Below are positions 14,401 to 27,200 of a DNA stretch of 64,000 nt, piece by piece. Source of the DNA: Chrysomallon squamiferum (taxonomy: Eukaryota > Mollusca > Gastropoda > Neomphalida > Peltospiridae); contig CM022678.1 in NCBI GenBank assembly GCA_012295275.1, positions 3,082,281-3,146,280 on the forward strand. Direction: 5' to 3'. Position 1 is the stretch's first letter; every line of letters starts with the position of its first letter. Under the pieces are notes generated by a model. The model did no database searches, was not told the DNA's origin, and saw only the letters and a list, made by a program, of their open reading frames with translations. A program made the position numbers and the translations under genes.

Positions 14401-17400
14401 TCATCATGCAGTGAAAAGTGTCCCTTTAGTGAAGGAAAACCTTGCAACTCTGGCACCTGTAAATCAGATGGAACTTGCATTTGTCCCAGAAACCGTATCC
14501 ATGACAACTGTGATGCCTGTGCTGAAGGGTGGACTGGACGTGACTGCAGTCAGGTAGTGACTACTCTTAGTGAAAACCTGGATAACTATCTCTGTTTAGT
14601 CTATGGTTACTCTCACTTCACAATGTTTGATGGACAAGTGTACAGTCTGCAGAGATCTGGAGAGTTTCTGCTGTTTGAAGAAGGAAATATGACAATCAGA
14701 ATCAGACAAGTTCCTTGTCCAGGAAACAAAGCCATTTGTATTGAACAGCTGTGGATATCTGACAGCCAGGGAAATGTATCTATAACAATGGCACAGAAAC
14801 AATCATCTTTTCTTGTCTGGTACAATGGAAATAAAGTTCTATTTGATACATCATACAAAGCCACAGATGAGATAAACTTGAAAAAAGATTCTGACAAGAA
14901 AATGGACATTGAGTTAAAAGATGCAGTGACTGTCACCTTGTCATTGCACTACACCAGCATAAAAATAACTCTAATAGCTAAGACAACTTCTTGTGGACAA
15001 GCTAGAGGACTATGTGGAAACTGTGATCACAACCTTGACAATGACTTCATCACATTTAAAGGAAATCTGGCTTTTGCTGATATAACTGCAGAACTCATTA
15101 ATCAAGATGTGGCAGACTATTTCTCTCTTGACATGTCATCTTCATCTGGATTCATTTACTCAGTAGATAACCAATCAGAGCCCAGACATCTGACAGGAGA
15201 TGGATTCACTCTGGATCTACAAGCAGCCAGCTGCTACTCAGAGAAAATAAATTCAATATCAAGTAATGACGATTTAACCTTCAGTGTGAAGATCAATCCA
15301 GATCAGGGTGATGGCACTCTCCTAATATATGAAGCTGCAACACAAATCAAAATCTCTCTCTTGGATGCGAAGATCAGACTAACAATTGGGGACACAACAT
15401 TCAGCTCTTCTCTAGTTGTCATCATGAAGCAGTGGCAGCATCTTTCTCTGGTTGTAGAACGGAAGACTTCCACAGTTTTCTTATACCACATTACTTCTCA
15501 AGGAATTATAACTTCAGAGTCTTTTGTCTTCAGTGGAACACTATATCTAGCCACAGGTTGTGTTAGAATAGGAGGAGAGAACACAGTAGATGTTATCTTT
15601 TATCATGGACTTGTTGATGAAGTCAGAGTTTGGAACAGAATGTTGAATATTTATGAGATAACACAGTCAGCAAGAAGAACCATAGATAACAAATTTACAG
15701 GAATCCAAGCCATTTGGTCATTTTCAGAAGGTTCAGGTTACACTTCAAAAGACATTATCGGAGGTATTAAGATGTTCTTGCCTTTAAACGGTTTCAGGTG
15801 GACATACAGCAACCTAATGTGGACACTGCATGATCAGATCTATCCACCCCTGTATCGCTGGCCAACCACAAACATCAAATCATGTGAACGACTTTTAACT
15901 GATACTTCATTGACTGATCCATGTAGTGGTCTGGGAAATGGCTTTCAGAATTACTTCTACATGGCCTGTGTTTCTGACTCAGTTTATGGAAATTCTGATG
16001 AAGGCTCTGCCATTATCACAACATTCATTAAATACTGTCAGAAAATTCTGGGACCTGAAAAACCTCCAACCTCAGTGATATGTAAAAATAAAAATGATTC
16101 TCTGTACTCAGAGCTGTGTCTAGGTGACTGTAAATTTGGAAAGACAGATGAAGGTGGACACTGCGTGTGTAAGACTGGATACTGGGGTTACGACTGCAGT
16201 TCAGTTTGTCCTGGAGGTGCAACTAATCCTTGTTATGGAAATGGTTTCTGCAGACCTGACTCAGGTATTTGTGACTGTCAGCCATCTTGGAATTCTTCTG
16301 ATTCCTGTAAAACCTGCAATGAAGAATGGACTGGTCCTGATTGTAAAGAATTCAAACAAAACCTGTTCCAGAAATAGAATTCAAAAATGAAACATGTACA
16401 ATGTTCGGACATGGAAAGGTGATTTCATTTTCACAGTCAACAATGAACATGATAAAGCCAGGTGAGTACTACATCTTGAAGAGTTCTAGAAAACAAATTA
16501 GACTTGGCATCAAGACTGTACCTTGTGACAACCAAGCTCTCTGTATTTCTGCATTTGGAATAGAATCAAAGACAGAATCAGTTGTAATTCGTGCTGCTTA
16601 TAGCAGATCAAAACTTGGCACTGTCTGGATCAATGGCCAGGAAGTCAGAGATCTGACTCAATCACTACAACACTTGACCTTCCAGTGGAGTTCATCTTAT
16701 GAGTATTTAGTCAGTAGTAGTAATGTAAACCTTCACATCAAGATTAGAGTACATGGACAACATCTCACATTTAATCTGATGTCAGACCCAGCACAGCTTT
16801 GTGATGATTCAACAAACTGTGGCTTGTGTTCCTACAATGACAGTTCAGAAATCTCAACCTCACTTCCATACAATGCATGGCTGATACCAAAGACAGAAAG
16901 TCTCTTCTCAGTTCTTTATGTCAACAGTGTGTACCGTGAGAAGGACCTGATAACTGCAGCAGGACACTCACTCTTCTTAAACAACTCACCCATTTCTTCT
17001 GATGTGCTGCTTGACACCATTAAAGAAAATTCAGACTTCACCATTGGTATAATGATAAATCCAGACTCTGCCACTGGTGTTGTTTTGTCGTACAGCTACA
17101 AGACTCTGTTTGGAATCTACCTCGACATGACACTGAAAATAAGAGCTGGAGTTACTGATTTTGATACTCAACTCAACCCACCTGTTAAAAAATGGACTCA
17201 ACTGTTTTTGGTGTACACCAAAGCTCTTCATCAACTTGACATACATATCAGTGACAAGAACAACCAAATTAGATCACATACAGTAACTTTACCCAGAGAA
17301 TTTGTGTTCAGATCAAAAGGAATTCTTACCATTGGCGGTTGGTCAGTACCTACTGGGAAACATTTTGATCTGGTGTCGATTGCAGGTTACACAGGTGAAG

Positions 17401-20400
17401 TGGATGAACTCAAGGTCTGGCACCAAGCTTTCAGTTACGTTGAAATCCACAACCACATCACTTCAAGAGTTACACTCACTGAAGCAACTTTGTTTAACCA
17501 CTGGCAGTTCAACGAGGGAGAAGGAACAGTAATAATGGACATCAAACACAGATACTTCTTTGATTATTATACATATGTCTGGACCATCAACAGACCACAG
17601 TGGAGGCTTTCGTATGCACCAGTAATACTAAAGACCATCATCTCCACTCATAGGTTTAAAGAGTCATCACTTCTGCTAGAAGCAGAAACAAAATGCAAGA
17701 GTCTCATATTCCAAACCCATTTCCAGAATCAATGTGGAAGTTTGTATACAAATTATGCTGAGCTCTTCTATTCATCATGTCTTGATGACATTGCTGCTTC
17801 ATCATTAATAGAATCATCAGCCATCAGTATCATGTCCTTTTCTGATCTGTGTGAAATGACTTATCATCTGGACAAATGGCCTGCCCAGTTTCTGTGTCAA
17901 GAGATTGGTCAGTTTTCACCTTGGACTGGAGTTGACTGTAAAGAGAAGTGTCTCTTCCCAGATTACATGTATGGATCTGGATCAGGTGTGTGTCCATGTA
18001 GACAAGGATTCTATGGTGCATCATGTTCAGAAATGTGTCCAGGAGGAGTAGCTAATACTTGTAATGGACATGGAATATGTGACCCTTCATCAGGTACATG
18101 TATCTGTGACAAGAACTGGGTCCAGACCAACAATGACAAATCCTGCACAAAGTGTGCTCCAGGTCATCACGGAAAAGACTGCAGCATCGCAATCCAGTCA
18201 TCCACTTCAACAAAAGGCATTCACTTTTGCTCCTTCATAGCAAATGGTCATCTCAGTACTCTCGATGGAGCCATGGTGGACTTGGATTTGGAAGGAATAT
18301 TCACATTTTACCAGCAAACTAACATTGGTATATATACTGAAATTAATGTCAGGCCTTGCAAGAAGTTCAAAACTTGCATCTACTCAGCTGCTATTAAAAT
18401 TTCGGACACCATTGTAGTGGCTGCAGCTCTGACTCCAACCACTTTATCAATAAATAATGAAACAATAAACATTGTAGACAAACATAAAATAAACAAAGAC
18501 TTCACCATGGTTCGACTGGACAGGTTTACATATGAACTACGAGGAAAAGCTGGATTCACTCTAAGGTTGCTAATAGAGGAAGGATACCTCAGCCTTCATC
18601 TCTCCTCACCAGCAAACCTCTGTTACAACACTAAAGGATTCTGTGGAGTTTGCCGTCCTTCAGTACAGACTTCATGTTCAGATGGAGATGTTGCTTGTTT
18701 GATCAGTTCAGTAGGTCTGTCATCCTTTGTCCTGCAGCATGCATCACAAACTCTTGATTCTGTTCAGGTTACTGAGTACTACTCCTCACTTGCAGTCCAC
18801 TTACAGTCCAGCTTGTTTGCTTCAGTGTCCAACTCACAGGCAAACATCTCAGGCTATGCAGTTCACATAGACAAAGGATGGATGATAACTTCACCCATTC
18901 CGGACGACTTACTGAGCAGTTCTCATCTATGTTTTGAAGTGATGATAAAACTCACTGGAAATGATGGAGAATCCTATAATGGAATTATTTTGTCCTATGC
19001 TTTAAAGAAGACCTTTGGTGTTGCGGTGATAAATGGACATTTCACAGTTTACTTTGGAGAGTCTGTTTTCACTACTGGTCTCTCAGTTGAAGTAAATGTT
19101 TGGTCACACATTGCTCTGATCTACAGCAGATCCATTGGCAGCCTCATCTTCCATTACATCCACAGTGACAATATCCACAACTATGAGATCATCAACATTG
19201 GAATAGGAGCTTTCCCTGGAGGAGGATCGTTAGCTCTAGGAACATGGCAACTGTCTCCTTCCCTATCAGTCCAGCCAACAGTAAAAACATTCACTGGAAT
19301 CATTCAAAAGGTTTTCATCTGGCCAAGACCACTGTCACCATTAGCAATCCTTGCTCACTGGAAATACATTGATACAGTCGTTGCAGACAGTCATCTGATT
19401 CTAGGCTGGACCTTCAGCTCAGGATATGGAAACCAAATACAGGACATCACACAAGGATTTTCTATGGTTTTGTCAAAGTCAGGGACTCAGTGGGTGGTTT
19501 CTGATATGAGTATTAGTGTAAAGGTGACCACAGTCCTTAACAATCTTTACTTGTTGAAAAAGTCTCAAACTTTCTGTGATAAAGTGTTCAATGACAAGAC
19601 ACTCAAGATACCATGTGGATCTCTGACAACAGCTGAAAATGTCTACACATCTTCATGTATCCTTGACATTTACAGTTCAGGCAACATTCAGGCTGCTATG
19701 GATACAGTGGTAACCTATTCCACACAATGTCAAGCTGAACTTGGCAAAAATTCTGGCCTGCTCAGATGCTATGTAACAAATTTGATGATCGCCATTTTCC
19801 TATCTGGCTTGGCAAAGAGTGTTTGAGAAAATGCCTGTTTGGAGACTTCAGTATTAAAACTGGCATCTGCCACTGTTTCAGTGGTTTCTGGGGGACTACC
19901 TGTGATTTATCCTGTCCCAGAACAAACGGAGAAGTCTGTAACAACCATGGTGTGTGTGATGTCAAGTCAGGCAAATGTGTGTGTGACAACAACTGGAAGG
20001 GAAACGGTGACATCTGTGACAAGTGTTCTCCAGGTATGACAGGTGAAGACTGCAGTATTGTGAAGCCAGAGTTACCCAAGTCACATCCTGTTACCTGTGC
20101 AGCAGACAGAGATGGAAACATCTTCATGTTTGATGGGTATGGTGTGGTTGTCAAGTCACCAGGATCTTTCACTCTCTTCATGATAGACCAGTTCAAAGTT
20201 GAGGTAAATATAAACTGTATGTGTAAGTGCTTAGTTAGCTTTTTAAAATATTTATTATATTCATTTTATTGTTGTTACTATTATTTTCTTTTCCCTTTCT
20301 TCATTTCTTATCTCATTTTGTTTGTTTTTCTTGTTAATTTTTTCTTTTATTAATATTTTTCTTTTTTAATGATTTTTGTTATATTCATTATTATTTTGTT

Positions 20401-23400
20401 CATAAATTTGTTATTATTAATGTTATATTACCTTTTTTTGCTAATAGTCAAAAAGATTTATATTATTATATTTATATATATAAATATTTATTTATTTACT
20501 TCTTACTTACTTACTTACTTACATACTTACATACTTACTTACTTGACAGATCAAACAAACAGCGTGTCTTCCACCCAGACATTATGACACGTGCATCATC
20601 AGTGTCAGCATTGGCCTTCACAGCAACAACATCATCTTATATGTGGATGGCTTCAATATCAAAGCTGTTGCCAATGGAGTAAAAAGGGTTGGGTCAAAGC
20701 CTTTTGAACTGACCACAGATGGACTCTGCACTATCAGAGTCCAGCCAATGGGATCGTGGTCGTACATGATAATGATTAAAGATTTGGGTTTCCGGTTGTC
20801 TGTAATGGCTACTGGAGGTCATCTAACAGTCAATTTTATGATAAAGGTCAGTGGTAATTATGTTTTGTGTGTGTGTGATTTAAGTATTTAATTCTGGACA
20901 CTATGATTAATGATGTGTGTACTGATTTTGAATTTAATTTGTTAAGTGTTATTTAGTTCTCTTTGGCAAAGGATTATTTTATTTTATGTTATTTATTTTG
21001 TTTATCTATTTAATATATTCTTTTCTTATTATTTATTTTATTTTATTTTATTTTATTTTATTTTACTTTATTTAATTAAATTTTGAAATGTTTATGGAGA
21101 AAATGACGTCAGAGTAAACAGATAATTTTTCATTCTTGAGAAAAATATTAAACTTGTACGTCTCTTTATCTTAATCACTCCTTTTCTCTCTTTCTGTTCC
21201 TATTTTCCATTGTCTTTTTAATTGTTTGTTTTATTGTTTTCTTTTTCTTCCTTACAATCATTCATTTCTTTTTTCTTTGATTCCTTCATTTCATCTGTCC
21301 ATTCTTATTTTTATTTTTATTTCTTTCTTTTTCATTTTCTTCATTCTAAATTTACTTCCTTCTTTCATTCATCTCTTTTCTCTTTATTCATTCTTCCTTA
21401 GTTTTCTTTCTTTCTTTCTCTTTATTTTTCTTCATACCAAACTTACAATTATTATTTTTTCACCAGAACACTTTATGCTGTGGTCAAGCAACGATGGGTT
21501 TGTGTGGTTTCTGTAAATGTGATGGAACCCCCAGTTCTCTCCCTTGTGGTCTCCATTCCACAGGTTTTCAACCTGAAAAAACTGCAATGACGGTCAGTGA
21601 AAAAGATTCACAGATCACTATAATGGGTAAAGCTGAGAAATCAAAGATAGCTAAGGGAAACAGCATTCTTGAAAACACTGGCTTTGATAACAAATACCTG
21701 GATGGCAAAGGTGAAAAAAATAATTTCTATTTATTGGAATTTGTTAATGCTTGTGGCTGAAAGTGTCAAAGAAAAAGTTGATTAACAAAGGTTGTACAAA
21801 CTTTCACATCTGTGATAGGGTTTATATAAAAGATATTATTGTGCTAATCAGCAAGTTTCCTCTCTTGTATTAATTAATACATTAATACTTAAGTATCAAT
21901 TATTAATAAAATATAATCAGCAAAAAATATGAAATAAACCTTATTTTTTAAACCTGATATCCATTATTAATAAAATATTTAAATAACCAAGAATTGAAAC
22001 ACAAATTCTTAAATTTTAAATTATGTTTTTTTTCTCTACAGGACCTGGCAGTATGTTGTGTTTCAGTGATTCTTCAGCCATAACTGCTCCTCTTCAAATC
22101 CGAGGCAGAAATTTCACATCACTTGAATTTCTCATAAAGATGTGTAATACAGCAAAATGCTATGGTCCAGTTTTGTCCTATTCAGCCAGTTTGACATTCA
22201 CCTTACTGATTGAAAATACATTGACCATCACATTCGGAAATGATCGGTTTACAACAAAACTTTCTGTGGAAGACAACGAATGGAACCAGATATCTTTGGT
22301 TTTCAACGACAATGCAAACATTCTGGATGTTTATCTGTTTGACAAAAATGGTTCACCAAGTCAAGATATTGTCAAACTGAAAGAAAATCCATTCCGCTCT
22401 GGTGGACAACTTGCTCTTGGTCGGTGGCAACCATCAACGGTGACTGACAACAGCAGTCAACCACATCACGGCTTCAGTGGTTGCATTGATGAGCTGAGAA
22501 TATGGGAAAAGTAAGTGGCTGTGACAGAGAACAGATACATTTTTTTTTTTTTTCTGAATATTTGTAATTGTTATGGTTTTGTTTTGTTTTTTTGTTGTTT
22601 TTTTCTTTATGATTGTTTTTTTCGTATTTTTTAAAAATAATGTTTTGCTATTATTTCTTCATTTCTATTATTTTTATTTTAATATTTATTTATTTGTTTT
22701 ATTGTTTTATTTAATAACTGTTCTGTATTATTATTGTTACTGTTATCATTATCATCATTATTTTACAATTATTATTGTTATTTTTATTATAATGATTAAT
22801 AATAATTATTGTTGTTAAATAGTAGCTTTTTGTGAATATTAACAAAATTATATTTGTTCTAATTAATTAATTTTTTCATACTGTTACATATTTTAATTAT
22901 TTATTTAGTTTCTTCGTTACGCAGATATTTATTTATTTATAATATATTCATTTTATTTATTTATTTATTCATTTATTTATTTATATATATATTGCCATAC
23001 ATATTTTTATTTTATTTATTTATTTATTCATTTATTTATTTATATATATATTGCCATACATATTTTTAACTAATTAATTTTTTAAATCTCTTATGTATTT
23101 ATTTCATTACGTATTTACTGTCTTACTTACTTAAATATTTATTTATTGATTTATTGATTTATTTGCAGTTACATTGACAACATTGAAATACAGGAACACT
23201 GGAATATTAACTACAAAGGGAGCGAAGATGGCTTGGTAAATCTTTGGAAGTTTGACACTGCAAAAGGTACAGTTCACAATTGCCTTAACATCATTTTCTT
23301 CTCAAAATACTTCTGTTATTAGATTTATTCATAGTTTATTTATCAGAAATATTGTTTGTGTTTTCCTGAAGTGGAATGTAAAATATTCCTTGCTTCCAAA

Positions 23401-23972
23401 TGACAGCAGTAGCTTAAGCAGAAGATTTCTTTTTCCCTTAGCATTTTCATAATAATGATAATGATAATAATGATGATGATGATGACAATAATAATATTAA
23501 TAATAACAGACTTATATCGTATACTGTTATCTAAATATCTAATATAATTTTACAATCTTTTTAAATCAGACTAATAAATTCTCATTCATTGCCTGCTCAG
23601 TGCAAAATATTTTTTTCACTGAGATTGCTGATGTCTATTTGAAACTCAATTTTTCAGATGATGTCATAAGTGATGTTGTTGATGGCATTCCCATTTTCCT
23701 TCCTGTATATCCATTCCGCTCACCCATTCTGGAAATGTCTGATGCTCCAATACCATTCAGTAGTGACAGAAAAAACACTGTACAACTTACCACAAACACT
23801 CGGCGAAGACGACGTGAGGTTATTCAGTTTGTCAGCATTGTTGATCTCTGTTCCAACATCTACAACAACAGCACATTTGGAAAGTGAGTTCAAAATTTAG
23901 CTCAGTGTTTTTATTTTCAGTTTGTTTTTGTTACTCTGGATTCATGTGGATTTTATATGTTTATGTATATCT

Positions 23973-24013
<41 letters not shown>

Positions 24014-24203
24014 TGTGTGAGTGTGTGGGTGTGTGTGCGTGCATGTGTTATTTTCGCAGTACATTGTTGTGTTTAATCAAAAAATCTGTATATTTGTCTG
24101 TCCATCTAACTCATCTAACTGTCTGCCACTTCCTCTCTACATACCTATAATTGTATATCTCTCTGTGTGTGTCTGAGCATGTGCATGTGCATGTGTGTGT
24201 GTG

Positions 24204-24238
<35 letters not shown>

Positions 24239-27200
24239 GTGTTTGATATTTATTCAAGTTACAAAGAATTCAGTTTTTTAATTGTCAATATTTTAAAATT
24301 TATATTTTATACAACTAATCTTGTGTTATTATTCCAGGCTGTGTATGTCTGCAAGTCCATCTGTCCATGAGAAATACTTCTACAGCTGTATTGATGATGT
24401 CACATCAACATCAGACACTCTGAGGGTCCAGGATTCCATCATTGCCTTCTCAACCTACTGTCAGTCCATCCTAAACCTGAACCAGTGGCCAGCACAGAGC
24501 CTCTGCACCGACATGAGGTCAAGCATTGAATACACAGTCATTGGGGACCTCTGTGACACACCCTGCATCTTTGGAAAGAAAGATCCCACAGACAGAACCA
24601 AGTGTTTGTGCTCGTTTGGTTTCTGGGGTAAGAACTGCAGTGAAGAATGTCCTGGAGGAGTGTCCAGTCCTTGCTCAGGAATGGGAACTTGTGACCAGAC
24701 AACAGGAATCTGTTCTTGTCCACTCAACAGAAATGGTGCTGACTGTTCTTTGTGTGCTGATCACTGGTTTGGTCCGGATTGTGAAATTACTGTGAACAGT
24801 GCCAACGAGGACCTCACCATAGCCGAAGCATCACCTTTAGGTTATGTGAACAATCTTGATGGCGTGGGCTTCTTTGTCAACAAGCCAGGAGAATATTACA
24901 TGTTGTCAGTGTCTGACAAGCTTCTTGTGGAAGCCAAGTTTGTTAGATGTTTTGAGAACTTCACATGCATCTCCTTCGTTGGCTTCCTGATAGGTGACAG
25001 TCAGAATGGATACGCTCACATCACAATCTCTGCTGCTCAAGGAAACAGTAAAAAAGTGTCAGTGTTTGTAGACAACACAACAGAGACTCTGGATTCACCA
25101 GTCTATTATGAAGGATTCAGTATTGAAAGGACATCCTTGTCTACAGTGAAAGTTGAAATAACATCAGGCTTGACGCTGCAAATCATGTCATGGAAAGGTT
25201 CTCTCAACATCTGGATGAAGATGGAATCTCAGTTTATCAGCCAAACTCTAGGACTTCTAAGTGGTTCAGGATCAAAGAATCTGGATGTCAAACTGAACCA
25301 CCTAGCAACAGCTTATAATGTGACAGAACTGAAATTCTGTACTGGTCTGGCAAAGCAGTCGCCTTTACCAAGTAATACAAGCACTACTCAGCTTTTCACA
25401 GCTTCATCTTTGCCTGCTGACAATTCTAGCAAAGTGTTCAATCTCAGTCTCTATTCAGTGTCAGAGTGTGAGAGAATCATCTATTACCCTAGTACAGAAG
25501 ATGAGATGCAGACTCACAGTGGATACAGTCTAGTTCTCCGTGGGTCATCAGTGTACACAAACTTTTCTCAGCCTGCCACAAGTAAGAGCATCACAGTAGA
25601 GTTCATGGTAAAACAGACAAGAAAATCTGAGCTGCAGAGACAAGTCTTGTTCTCCTTCACAAACAGCGACGTATTCGTCATCTATACTGACACAACAGTG
25701 AAAGTTGAAACAAGCAACAAAACCAGTAACCAGACAATTGACATGGCAGTCACACTGGAAGAAAACAAATGGAACAAAATCGTGTTTGAATATGACAGTG
25801 ACAGTGGAGTGATGGACTTTTACCACTTCAACAGTTCAGGTTGGTTGAAGAAGAAACAGCTACAGCTTGGCTTGGGGATCTTTAGCAAACTTGGAGTCCT
25901 GTCTCTAGGAAACTGGCAGCCGCCTTCAGATGGACAGAGACACAAAACAGTGCATTCCTTCGATGGCCTTATAGAAAATCTTCTCATCTGGAATATATCA
26001 GTAGAACCCAATGTGATCATGGATATCTGGCAGATGGACCCTGATGTTGCAAAACACCTGATGTCCTATGTGTGGAAATTTGATGAAGGTGAAGGACATG
26101 TTGCTTACGATACAGTATCAAACTCAGAACTCACACTTCCTGACTCACCCTGGCTCTCTCCTACTTGGATTCGATCTGATGTTAAATACAACAACCAGAA
26201 AGTTGTCAACAAAGTCGTGCAGCATCTTCTAACTTACACAACTCAGTCTTCAATAATAGACATATGTAAAAAGTACATTCTTGACAACACAACTGGCAAA
26301 TGCCAGACAGTGTCCGATTCCACTAAAAATGTATTCTACCACATCTGTTTAGTTATTGCTTACCATCAGGCAGATTTGACTTCAGCTATCGATGTTGTCA
26401 TGGCCGTGGGCAGCATCTGTAAAAATTCACTTGACATTTACAATCCACCTGTAGCATCAATGTGCAGCGATGTTCCTGCCTGGAAGGAAAGTCACTTCTG
26501 CTTTCCTTCCTGTATTTTTGGGTCATCAGATTCATCTGGAAAGTGTTCCTGTGCATCTGGATACTATGGAGAAGAATGCAAATTTGTTTGTCCAGGAGGT
26601 TCCGAGAGTCCCTGTACTAATCATGGCACATGCTTGAACAATGGAACCTGCAGCTGTGCCTGGAACTGGAGAGGAGGGTCCTACTGTAACAGGTGCACAA
26701 CAGACCTCACCGGAACAGACTGCAGTGTCCTAATAAATGACAAGACTACAATAGCTTCCAATCAACATGTTGCTTTTCTTACAACCACTGCTACCTACTC
26801 AACATTCACTGGAGCTGTTATTTCACTGAATGGAAAAGCTGGTGTGTTCAGATTGCTTCTGGACAAATCTCAAGGTTTAGAAGTCCAAGCCTTCCAGGCG
26901 ATATGTGCCTATGGTTCTTGTATTAGTGGAATTGCAATCAAAGACACTTCATCCACAATTTCTATATACCCAACCGGTGAAGGTCATCTTCCTGAAGTTT
27001 ATGTTGGAAAAGAAAAGATTTCTCTGCCACCTTTCAATGCATCCTTGACCAGTAGCTTATCTTTGTCAATGGTTTCCTCCAGCAAACTGGCAATAGCAGT
27101 TGACGATAAACTTGTCATCAGAATATTTATTCATGGAGCCTACGTTCATGCTACAATTGTTGCCAGTGAAGATGTGTGTACCGACTCTCCGGGAATTCTC

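Larger units (their letters stand above)
19830..24560 (+). repeat. Protein unit 5 (the only unit split by introns)
   Basis: The unit is spread over e19 (end), e20-e24 and e25 (start), with six introns. The order of EGF, VWD-like with GLCG, LamG-like with CIDELRIW, and C8-like with WPAQSLC matches its siblings. It has an extra linker with five arginines between LamG-like and C8-like parts. Confidence 0.85.

Noticed and set aside
16401-19826. A separate gene starting at the ATG at 16401
   Set aside because: The protein starts in the middle of a VWD-like domain and the preceding EGF is in another frame only a few bases away. A frame break in one gene explains it better.
19766-20353. A separate gene starting at the ATG at 19766
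   Set aside because: This ATG lies inside the conserved cysteine module (WPAQ-M-LC), so it is an internal methionine after the second frame break.
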